Below are positions 42,601-54,600 of a DNA stretch of 64,000 nt, piece after piece. The number at the start of each line of letters is the position of its first letter. Within the stretch, counting starts at the first letter, position 1. Made by a program: the position numbers and the translations under genes. The DNA lies in NCBI RefSeq assembly GCF_011801125.1, contig NZ_CP046171.1, positions 3,782,001-3,846,000 on the forward strand, in the 5' to 3' direction. Under the pieces are notes generated by a model. The model was not told where the DNA came from, searched no databases, and worked only from the letters and a program-made list of their open reading frames with translations. The DNA is from Nocardia brasiliensis. Its GTDB lineage: Bacteria > Actinomycetota > Actinomycetes > Mycobacteriales > Mycobacteriaceae.

Positions 42601-45600
42601 GTGTCGACGACAGCTTCTTCGAGTTGGGCGGCGACAGTATCCGGTCCATCCAAGTCGTTTCGCGGGCAAGGGAATCGGGGGTGGAGATCAGCCCGCGCGA
42701 GGTGTTCGAGTATCGGACGCCCGCGGGGCTGGCCGCGATCGCGGTGGCGCGCGGGGCCGGTGACACGGTGCTGGCGGAATTGCCGGGTGGTGGTGTGGGG
42801 TGGTTGCCGTTGCTGCCGGTGGCGCGGTTCGTGCGGGAGTTCGGCGCCGGGTTCGACAGTTTCACGCAGTCGCTGCTGTTGGAGCTGCCGGTCGGCATTG
42901 ATCGTGCGGGTTTGGTGGCGACGTTGGGTGCGGTGCTGGATCGCCATGATGTGTTGCGGGCCAGGCTCGTCGACGACGAGCGCGGCCCGGGGCTGGAGGT
43001 GGCGCCGGTCGGGGCGGTGGACGCGCGCAGCCTGCTGCACCACGTTCCCGTGCCCGGGGCGGGTACCGAGGACATCCGCGCGCACGTCGACGCCGCGGTC
43101 GCGCGGCTGTCTCCGGCGGACGGTGTGCTCGTGCAGTTCGTTTGGTTCGACGCCGGGCCCGCGCGGTCCGGACGGCTCGCGGTGCTCGCGCATCACCTGG
43201 TGATCGACGGGGTCTCCTGGCGAATCCTGTTGCCGGACTTGGCCGCAGCCTGGGAACAGGTCGCGGCGGGCGCGGCACCGGTGCTGCCCGTACGCGGTAC
43301 GTCGATGCGGCGGTGGGCGCACGGGCTGGCCGAGCGGGCGGCCGACCCGCGCTGGGCCGCGCAGTTGCCGTGGTGGCGCGCGGTGCTCGAGCCTCCCGAT
43401 CCGCTGCTGGGTGCGCGTCCGCTGGACCCGGCCGTGGATGCGATGGCGACCGTGGCCCACGTGCGCGTCGAGTTGCCCGCATCGGTGACCGAGGCACTGC
43501 TCGCCACGCTGCCCGCCGCGTATCACGGTGGCGTCGAGGACGGTCTGCTCGCCGCGCTGGCCGCGGCGGTGCACCGGTGGCGGCACGGCCGCGGCCGGTG
43601 CGCGCGGCACACCGTTGACACGTGCGACGATTCGGTCCTGGTGCGCCTGGAAGGCCATGGCAGGGAAGAGGACACCGTCGCGGGCGCTGACCTGTCCGGC
43701 ACGGTCGGCTGGTTCACCAGTGTGTTCCCGGTGCGGCTGTGCGCCGGTGCCGTCGAGTGGGACGAGCTCTGCGCGGGCGGCCCGGCCGTGGGCACGGCGA
43801 TGAAGGCGGTGAAGGAGCAGTTGCGCGCGGTGCCGGACAAGGGGATCGGTTTCGGGCTGCTCCGCTATCTGAATCCGGCCGGCGGCGAGGCGCTGCGCGA
43901 GTATTCGACCGGCCAGATCGGATTCAACTATCTGGGCCGGTTCACCGCCGGTGACCTGCTGCCGCAGCGGCGGCAGGGGTCGGGCTGGGCCCCGGCGCGC
44001 GACGGTGCTGCCGCCGCGGCGACCTCGCATCCGGCGGTGCCCGCGTTGGCGGTGCTCGACGTCACCGCCTTGGTCGTGGACGGCCCCGAAGGCCCGGTCC
44101 TGCAAGCGAATTTCGCGGCTCCCACCGGTGTGCTGGGCGAGCACGAGACCGCGGAGCTCGCCGAACTCTGGCGGCGCGCGGTCGTCGGGCTGGCGCGGGG
44201 CGCCGCCGTACCGGGCGCGGGCGGGCTGACGCCGTCCGATTTGCCGTTGGTGGCGTTGGACCAGGCCGAGATCGAGGCGCTGGAGGCGGAGTATCCGGGC
44301 CTGGCCGATGTGTGGCCGTCGACGCCGATGCAGTCGGGCCTGCTGTTCCATCGAGAGCTGGCCGGTAGCGGGTTCGACGCGTATCAGATGCAGGTGGTGT
44401 TCGAGCTGGCCGGGCCGATCGAGCCGGACCGGCTGCGCGCCGCCGGGCAGGGACTGCTCGATCGGTATGCGAACCTGCGGGCCGGGTACGTCGCTGGGGC
44501 ACACCACGATCCGATACAGGTTGTCGTCGACGGGGTCGAACTGCCCTGGCACGTGGCCGATCTGCGCGGACTCGACGAAAGTGCACGCGCGGCAAGCTTG
44601 CGGCGGCTGCTGATCGAGGATCGGAACACGCGTTTCGACACGGCGATTCCGCCGCTGGTGCGGATGACGCTGGCACAGCTGACCGACGAGCACGCCGAAT
44701 TGGTGTTCAGCACTCATCACGTGCTACTGGACGGCTGGTCGTTGCCGTTGCTGATCCGGGATCTGTTGCGCCTCTACAGCAGTGCCGGCGACGGCACGGC
44801 CATGCCGCCCGTGCCGGACTACCGGAACTTCCTGAAGTGGCTTGCGCGGCAGGATACGCACGCCGGTGTGCGGGCATGGGTGGCGGAACTGCGCGGGGTG
44901 GCCGAACCGACCCTGCTCGCCGGGCCGGGCGCCGAGGTCGGCGCCGCCGAAGTCGGTCGCATCGAGGTGCCGCTGGACGCGGCGACGGCGGCCGCGGTGC
45001 CGGGGCGGGCGAAGCAACTCGGTGTCACCGTGAATACCGTCGTGCAGACCGCGTGGGGCATCCTGCTCGCCAAATCCACCGGACGTGACGACGTGGTCGC
45101 GGGCGCCACGGTGTCGGGCCGCCCGCCCGAGATCCCGGACGTGGACTCGATGGTGGGCCTGTTCATCAACACCGTGCCGGTGCGGGTGCGCTTCGGTCCC
45201 CGCGACACCCTCGCGGACCTGCTGGCGGCGGTGCAAGCGCGTCAGGCCGCCCTGCTGGACCGGCAGCACGTCGGACTGCCCGAGATCCACCGTGCGCTCG
45301 GCCTGAATGTCTTGTTCGACAGCCTGATCGGGTTCGAGTCCTATCCGGTCGACTACGACGGTATCGGCACGGCGGCCGACCGCAGCGGTATCAGCATTAC
45401 CGGACTGCGCGCCGACGCGCCGACGCACTATCCGCTGACGCTGGTCGCGGGCATGGCTCCGGCGTTGCGGCTGCGGCTCGAATACCGCACGGACTTGTTC
45501 GGCCCGCCGGAGGTCGAAGCCATGGCCGAACAGCTGGCGGGCATTGTGGCGCAGGTGGTCTCGGACCCGACTGCCCCGGTCCGCGCGCTCGATCTGCTCG

Positions 45601-48600
45601 GTTCCGACGGGCGCGAAATGGTGCTGCGCCGCTGGAACGATACGGCCGCGACTGCGCCCGAGCACACGTTGTTCGCGGCGTTCGCGGCGCAGGTCGCGCG
45701 GACACCCGACGCGGTTGCGATCGATTGCGGCGACGTACGGGTGTCGTATCGAGAACTCGCCGCGCGAGTGGAGGTCCTGGCCCGGCTGCTGATGTCACGC
45801 GGCATCGACCGGGACGACGTGGTGGCGGTGGCGCTGCCACGGTCCGCCGACCTGATCGTCACGTTGCTGGCCGTCTTGCGGGCAGGCGCGGCCTATCTGC
45901 CGATCGACCCGGCGTACTCGTCGGAACGCTCGGCGTTCGTGCTGTCCGATGCCGATCCGGTGCTCCTGGTGACGGATTCGGTGACAGGTGCGCTGCTGCC
46001 GGAGACCTCGGTTCCGTGGCTGCGGCTCGACGCGACCGAGCTCGGCGCCACCGTGCCGACCAGGAACGGATTCGCGCGGGAGTTGACCGCCGAACCACGA
46101 CCCGAGCAGCTGGCGTATGTGATTTACACGTCCGGATCGACCGGTGTGCCGAAAGGCGTTGGCATCACCCATCGCAACGTGGTGCACCTGGTCGCCCAGG
46201 CATGGTTCGCGGGCCCGGCGGATCGGGTGCTGGTGCACTCCTCGATCGCGTTCGACGCCTCAACCTACGAGATCTGGCCCGCGCTGTGCGGCGGCGCGAC
46301 GCTGGTGCTCGCGACCGGCGAGCGTTCCGACCCGGCGGAGCTCACGCGGCTGGTGCGGGATCGGTCGGTGACGAAGATGTTCGCCACGCCGCCGCTGCTG
46401 TCCGCGGTGGTCGAGTACGCGAAGTCGGTGCCGGGAACGCCTTTACACAGCCTGCTCCAGGTGAACACCGGGGCCGACACCGTGACAACGGAGTTGGTGC
46501 GCAGTCTGCGCGCGTGCTGCGCGGGGCTGCGGGTCGACAATCTCTACGGCCCGACCGAGGCCACCGTGAACGTGACGGAGTACGTCGTGCCCGGACAGGT
46601 CGCGGGAGCGGGCGTGCCGATCGGTGCACCGGTGCCGAATACCCGGGTGTACGTGCTCGATCCGTGGCTGGTGCCGGTGGCGGTCGGCGTCGCGGGCGAG
46701 TTGTACGTGGCCGGTGCGCAGCTCGCGCGCGGCTATCGCGACCAGCCGGGGTTGACCGCGCAGCGGTTCGTGGCCGATCCGTTCGACCCGGCGGGCGGGC
46801 GGCTGTATCGCACCGGGGACGTGGTCCGCTGGAACAGGTCCGGGCAGCTCGAGTTCATGGGCCGGATCGATGATCAGGTCAAGATCCGCGGCTTCCGCGT
46901 CGAGCCCGGCGAGGTGGCGGCCGTGCTGACGCGACATCCCGGGGTCGGTGCCGCGGTCGTGGTGACGCACACCGGCGATCGCGGCGTCAAGCGACTCATC
47001 GGCTATGTCGTCGCGGATCGGACGAGCACTGCCGCAGGCGAACTCGACGGGGGAGCGGTGCGCCGCTTCGCCGCCGAGCGGCTGCCGGACTTCATGGTCC
47101 CTGCCGCGGTGCTGGTGCTCGACTCGGTCCCGTTGACCGCGAGCGGAAAGCTGGACCGCCGAGCGCTGCCGGAACCCACGCTCACGGCGTCGGCGGCGTA
47201 CCGGGCGCCGGAGACGAGCACCGAACAGCTGCTGTCCGAGGTCTTCGCGGAGGTGCTCGGGCTCGAACGGGTCGGGATCGACGACAGCTTCTTCGAGCTG
47301 GGCGGTGACAGTATCCGGTCCATTCAAGTGGTCTCGCGGGCACGGGAATCGGGGGTGGAGATCAGTCCCCGCGAGATATTCGAACATCGCACGGCGGCGG
47401 CGTTGGCCGCGGTGGCGCTCACCCGCGCGGTGACCGAGCCGGTGCCAACGGAGTTGCCCGGTGGCGGTGTGGGGTGGCTGCCGTTGCTGCCGGTGGCGCG
47501 GTTCGTGCGGGAATTGGGCGCGGGCTTCGACAGTTTCACGCAGTCCTTGCTGCTGGAGTTGCCGGTGGGGATCGACCGGGCGGGTTTGGTGGCGACGTTG
47601 GGCGCGGTGCTCGATCGCCATGATGTGTTGCGCGCCAGGCTCGTCGACGATGAGCGCGGGCCGGGACTCGAGGTCGCGGCGCCGGGCACGCTCGCGGTGG
47701 ACGGCCTGCTGCACCGCGTCGAGACGGCCGCCTTCGCGGCGCAGCCTGCGGACCGGGCGGAGGTGATCGTCGCGCAGGTGGGCGCCGCGGTCGGCCGGTT
47801 GCTTCCCGCGGCGGGCGTGATGGTGCAGTTCGTCTGGTTCGACCACGGCCCGCAGCGGCCCGGCTTGCTCTCGTTCGTCGCGCATCATCTGGTGGTCGAC
47901 GGGGTGTCCTGGCGAATCCTGTTGCCGGACTTGGCTGCCGCGTGGCAGCAGGTCGCGGCGGGTGTGGCGCCGGTGCTGTCCGGTGGTGGCACGTCGATGC
48001 GGCGGTGGGCGCACGGATTGGCCGAGGAGGCGGCGCGGCCCGAGCGCGTGGCGGAACTGTCGTGGTGGCGTTCGGTACTCGACGGCCCAGATCCCGCACT
48101 GGGCACTCGTGCCTTGGACCCGCTGATCGATGTGATGTCCACCGTCGAGCACGTACAGGTGCGGTTGCCGGTGCAGGTCACCGAGAACCTGCTGACCACC
48201 TTGCCCGCGGCGTTCCACGGTGGCGTGGAAGACGGGCTGCTCGCCGCGCTCGGAGTGGCCGTGACCCGATGGCTCGAGAACAAGGGCGCGGCCGCGGATT
48301 CGGTGCTGATCCGGCTGGAAGGGCATGGCCGCCAGGAGGACACGGTCGCCGGTGCCGATCTGTCAGGCACGGTGGGGTGGTTCACCAGCATGTTCCCGGT
48401 GCGGTTGCGCGCCGATGCCGGTGCGTGGGACCAGATCCGCGCGGGTGGACCGGCGGCGGGGACGCTGGTGAAATCGGTGAAGGAACAGCTGCGCGCGGTG
48501 CCGGACCGAGGCATCGGCTACGGTCTGCTGCGCTACCTCAATTCCGAGACGGCCGCTGTGCTGCAAGCGTTTTCGGCCGGTCAGATCGGCTTCAACTATC

Positions 48601-51600
48601 TCGGCCGGTTCACCTCCGCCGACCTGCTGCCCGCGCGGCTGCGCGGGTCCGGCTGGACACCGGCGGTCGACGGCGAGCAGTTGATCACGCCGCTCGACCC
48701 GGCCATGTCGGAGCGTCCCGCGATCGCCGTGCTGGATGTGAACGCGATGGTGGTCGACACCGCCGCGGGTCCGGTGCTGCAGGCGGTCTTCGCCGCGCCC
48801 GCCGGTGTGCTCCCGGAATCCGAGCTGCGCGCGCTGTCGGAGCTATGGCGGGACGCGGCCGCCGGTCTGGCCCGGCATGCGGCGCAGGGCGCCCGCGGTC
48901 TGACACCGTCGGACCTGCCGCTGGTATCGCTGCGGCAAGCCGAGATCGACGCGCTGGAGGCGAAATATGCCCGCGTGGTGGATGTGTGGCCGCTGACGTC
49001 GATGCAGTCCGGCCTGCTGTTCCACCAGGTGCTGGCGGGCACCGGTTTCGACGCCTATCACATGCAGGTGGTGTTCGGTCTGAACGGCGCGGTCGACCAG
49101 GAGCGGATGCGTGCCGCCGGGCAGGCCCTGCTGGATCGATACCCGAATCTGCGGGTGGCCTTCGTCACGGACACGGCAGGCGACGCGGTGCAGGTGGTGC
49201 TCGACGGCGTCGAAGTGCCCTGGCGGGTAGTCGATCTGCGCGACTCGGCCGAGCCGGCGCGTGCGGCGGCGCTGGCTCGGCTGCTGGACGAAGACCGGCG
49301 CACCCACTTCGACGTGACGGTGCCGCCGCTGCTGCGGCTCACGCTGGTGCCGATGACCGAGCGACGCAGTGAGCTGATCCTGACCGCTCACCATGTGCTG
49401 CTGGACGGTTGGTCGCTGCCGCTGTTGCTGCGGGATCTGCTGAGCCACTACGGCTCCGATGGCGATCGGCCGGCCCTGCCGCAACCACCGGCCTATAAAG
49501 AGTTCCTGAAATGGTGGCAGCGCAGGGACGCCAACGCCGCCCGGCAGGCCTGGATGGACGAACTCGACGGGGTCACCGAGCCAACGCTGCTCGCCCACAA
49601 CGACTCCGGTGCCGACGACGCCGGAGTGGCGCAGGTCGTCGTACCGGTGTCGGCGGATACGGCCGCGGGCCTGCACCGGCGGGCGAGCGAACTCGGTGTC
49701 ACCTTGAACACCGTGGTGCAGGCGGGCTGGGGCATGCTGCTCGCCGCGACGACCGGTCGCCGGGACGTGCTCACCGGTGCGACCGTGTCGGGCAGGCCCT
49801 CGACGCTGCCCGGCGTGGACGCGATGGTCGGCCTGTTCATCAACACCATCCCGGTGCGCGTCCGGTTCGGCGTCCGCGACACGATCGCGGAGCTGCTGGC
49901 CGCCCTGCAGGCGCGCCAGGCCGCCCTGCTGGATCAGCATCACCTCGGGCTCACCGAGATCCATCAGGCGGTCGGCCTGAACGTCCTGTTCGACACTCTG
50001 ATCGGTTTCGAGTCCTATCCGGTCGACAGGTCCGGCATCGGTGCGGCGGCCGACAGCGGCGGCATCGGCCTCACCGATCTGCGCCCGTATTCGCCCTCGC
50101 ACTACCCCCTGACGTTCATCGTCAACGTCGGACCGGTGCTGGACCTGCATCTCGAGTATCGGACCGACGCCTTCGATCAGGACGCGGTAGCGGCGCTGGC
50201 GGCGCGGTTGGTGCGGATCTTCGCGCAGATCGCGCGCGATCCGCAGGTACCGGTCGGGTCCGTGGATCTGCTCGGTGCCGAGGAACGTGAAGCGGTGCTG
50301 CGGCGCTGGAACAGCGCGGTCGTCACCGTGCCGGACCGCACGGTCGTCGAGCAGTTCCGCACCTGGGTCGACCGGACCCCGGAAGCGGTCGCGGTGGTCG
50401 ACGCGGACACCGTGCTGTCCTATCGGGAACTCGACTCGCGCTCTGATCACCTTGCGCGGGTACTGGTTTCGCGTGGGGTGCGGCTCGACGCCATCGCCGC
50501 GGTGGCCTTGCCGCGGTCGGCCGAGCTGCTCGTCGCGCTGCTGGCGGTGTCGAAAGCCGGTGGCGCGTACCTGCCCATCGATCCGGCCTATTCCTCGGAC
50601 CGGTTGGCCTACATCCTCGCCGACGCCGGGCCGACGGTGCTCGTGACCGATCATGCGACCGCGGCGACTTTGCCGCACAGCGAGATTCCCCGGTTGTACC
50701 TCGACGCGCTGGACGACGCGGGGCCACTGGACGGTGTCGAGCTCCCCGGCACTTTGCGGCCGCGGCACCTGGCGTACGTGATCTATACGTCCGGCTCCAC
50801 CGGCGTGCCCAAAGGCGTTGCCATCACCCACCGCAACGTGGTGAGTATGGCCGCCCAGCCGATGTGGCGCGGCGGTGCGCACGCGAGCGTCCTGCTGCAT
50901 TCCTCGGTCGCCTTCGACGCGTCGACCTACGAGATCTGGGTTCCGCTGCTCGGCGGCGGCCGTGTGGTCGTCGCGCCGGCGGAAAACGCCGATGTCGCGG
51001 CGCTCGGCCGGGCGATCCTGGCGCACGGAGTCACGGCGGCGTTCCTCACCACGCGACTGTTCGAGGTCGCCGTCGACGAGTGCCCCGACGCGCTCGGCGC
51101 GCTGCGGCAGGTGTGGGCCGGTGGTGAAGAGCTCTCGGCCGACGTGCTCGCGCACGCTCGGCGCGCCTGTCCCGACGTACGGGTCGTGAACGGGTACGGC
51201 CCCACCGAGACAACGACATTCGCGACGCACCGCGGTTTCGAGGGCGGGGACACGGTCGTGGGCCCCGCGGTGCCGATCGGCGTCGCGCTGGCCAATATGC
51301 GTGCGTTGGTACTGGATTCCTGGTTGCGGCCGGTGCCGGTCGGCGTACCCGGCGAGTTGTACCTGGCCGGCGAGCAGCTGGGGCGGGGGTATCACGCTCG
51401 GCCCGGCGCGACCGCGGCGCGGTTCGTCGCCGATCCGTTCGACCCCGCGGGTAAACGGATGTACCGCACCGGCGATATGGTGCGCTGGAACAGTGCGGGG
51501 GAGCTGGAGTTCGTCGGGCGCTCCGACGATCAGGTGAAGATCCGCGGCTTCCGGATCGAGCCGGGTGAGGTGGAAACCGCGCTGGCACAGCATCCTTCGG

Positions 51601-54600
51601 TCGCGCGAGCGGTGGTGGTCGCGCACGACACCGGCAGCGGCGGCAAGCGGCTGATCGGGTACGTCGTCGCCGCGGTCGACCGGCTCGACGCCGCGGCGGT
51701 CCGCGCCTTCGTGGCGGGGCGACTGCCCGACTACATGGTGCCTGCCGCGGTGGTGGTGCTCGATCGGGTGCCGTTGACCGCGAACGGCAAGCTGGACCGG
51801 GCCGCGCTGCCGGTGCCGGAACTGGTGTCCGCCATGCCGTATCGGGCCCCGCGCAGCGCGCGCGAACAGGCACTTGCCGAGCTGTTCGGCGAGGTGCTCG
51901 GCCGCGACCGGGTCGGCGTGGACGACAGCTTCTTCGAACTGGGCGGCCACTCGCTGCTCGCCACCCGGCTGATCAGCCGGATCCGGGTGGTGCTCGGCGT
52001 GGAGGTGCCGATCAGGGCGGTGTTCGACGCACCGACGGTGGCGCGGTTGGTGACCCGGCTCGACCCCGCCGCTCGGGTGCGGCCCGCGCTGGCGGCGCGG
52101 ACGCGGCCCGCCGTGGTGCCGCTGTCGTTCGCGCAGCGGCGGTTGTGGTTCATCCATCGGCTGGAGGGCCCGTCCGCGACTTACAACATCCCGCTGGCGG
52201 TGCGGTTGCGCGGCGTGGACGTGCCCGCGCTGCGCGCCGCGATCGGCGATGTCGTAGCCAGACACGAGACGCTGCGCACGGTGTTCGTCGAAACCGACGG
52301 GGTGCCGGGTCAGCGGGTGCTCGGGGCGGACAGCGTCGAGGTGCCGGTGCAGGTCACCGATGTGCCGGCCGACGAGCTGGACGCGGCGGTGACGGCGGCG
52401 GTCCGCTACGGGTTCGACCTGTCGACCCAGATCCCGATCCGGGTCAGCGTATTTCGTAGCGGGCCCGGTGCATGCGTGCTCGTGCTGCTGATCCACCACA
52501 TCGCCGGTGACGGCTGGTCGATGACACCGCTGCTGCGCGACTTGGCGACCGCCTATTCCGCACGGGTCGACGATCACGCGCCCGGCTGGGCGCCGCTGCC
52601 GGTGCAGTACGTGGACTACACGCTGTGGCAGCAGGAATTGCTCGGCGCACCGACCGACCCGGACAGCGCGCTGGCCCGCCAGTTCGACTACTGGCGCGCT
52701 GAACTCGACGGGCTGCCCGAACAATTGCGGCTGCCCACCGACCGGCCCAGGCCCCGGGTCGCGAGCTATCGCGGTGACCTGGTCGTGTTCGGCATCGATG
52801 CCGAGATCCGCGCGGGGGTGCAGCGGCTGGCGGCGCGCGAGGGCGCGACGGTGTCGATGGTGTTGCAGTCGGCGCTGGCCGTGCTGCTGTTCGAACTCGG
52901 TGCGGGCGAGGATATTGCGATCGGCGCACCGATCGCGGGCCGCACCGACGAGGCACTCGCCGACCTGATCGGGTTCTTCGTCAACACCTGGGTGCTGCGG
53001 GCACGGGTCGCGCCCGCGGCGTCGTTCACCGAGCTGGTCGGCACGATCCGGGCGAAAGCGCTTGCCGCGTACGAGAACCAGGACGCCCCGTTCGAACTGC
53101 TGGTGGAGCTGCTCAATCCGGTGCGCTCGGCGGCACAGCACCCACTGTTCCAGGTGTCGCTGGCGTTCCAGAACAACACCTTGCCGACCCTTGAATTCTC
53201 CGGCGTGGAGTTCGAGCCCTACCACACGTCCACGGCGACTTCGCGTTTCGACCTGTTCTTCAATATCGCCGACGCGCCCGCCGGGCAGCCGTGGGGCGCG
53301 TTCATCGAATACGCCACCGATCTGTTCGACCACGCCACGGTCGAGACCATCGCGGCGCGCTGGATTCGGGTGCTGCGGCAGGTGGTAGCCGATCCCGGTG
53401 CGCCGGTCGGGTCGATCGACGTGCTCAGTGCCGAGGAACGCCGCCTGATCCTGCACGCGTGGAACGACACCGCCACGGCGCTCGATCCTGACCCGACCCT
53501 GTCCGAACTGCTCCGGCGCAGGGTCGAGGCGACACCCGAGGCGCTCGCCGTGGTCTGCGCGGAGACTGAACTGACCTACGGCGCCCTCGATGCTCGTGCG
53601 AATCAGCTGGCGCGCGTGCTGGTTTCGCGGGGCGTTGGACCGGACCGCATCGTCGCGGTGGCACTGCCGCGCTCGGCGGATCTGATCGTGGCCCTGCTGG
53701 CGGTGCTGCGCGCCGGTGGCGCGTACCTGCCGATCGATCCGGGCTATCCCGCGGATCGGCTGGCATTCATCCTCGCGGACGCGGCGCCGGCGGTGGTACT
53801 GACCGACTCCGCGACGGCCGCCGCGGTGCCCGATTCGGCGGCGCCGCGGGTGGTCCTCGATGCGCTCGCGGCACTCGTGCCGGATACGCCGTGCCGGATG
53901 GACCCACCACGGCCGGGCAATCTCGCGTACGTGATCTACACATCCGGCTCCACCGGTGTGCCCAAAGGCGTTGGCGTCACGCATCGCAACGTGGTGAACC
54001 TGGTGGCGCAGGCCTGGTCGGCGGGTCCGGCGGAACGGGTGCTCGCGCACTCCTCGATCGCCTTCGACGCGTCGACCTATGAGATCTGGCCCGCGCTGTG
54101 CGGAGGAGCCACGCTCGTCGTGGCGGGCGAACAGCGCTCGGACCCGGCCGAGATCGCGCGATTGGTCGAGACGCACGCGGTGACGAAGATGTTCGCGACG
54201 CCGCCGTTGCTCGCGGCGCTGGTCGACTACCTGGAGCCGCTGCCCGGCACACCGCTTCGCACCCTGCGCCAGGTGAACACCGGTGCGGACAGTCTTTCGG
54301 CGGAATTGGCCGAAACGTTGCGCGGCCGTTGGGGCCTCGAACGCATCGACAACCTCTACGGCCCGACCGAGGCGACGGTGAACGTGACCGCTTATGTCGT
54401 GCCGGGCACCCGGGCGGGCGCGGTGGTGCCGATCGGTGCCCCGGTCGCGAATACCCGGGTGTACGTGCTGGATTCGTGGTTGACGCCGGTGCCGGTGGGG
54501 GTCGCCGGTGAGCTGTACGTCGCGAGCGCGCAGTTGGCCCGCGGCTACCTGGGACGTAGCGCGTTGACGGCGGCGCGATTCGTGGCCGACCCGTTCGACC

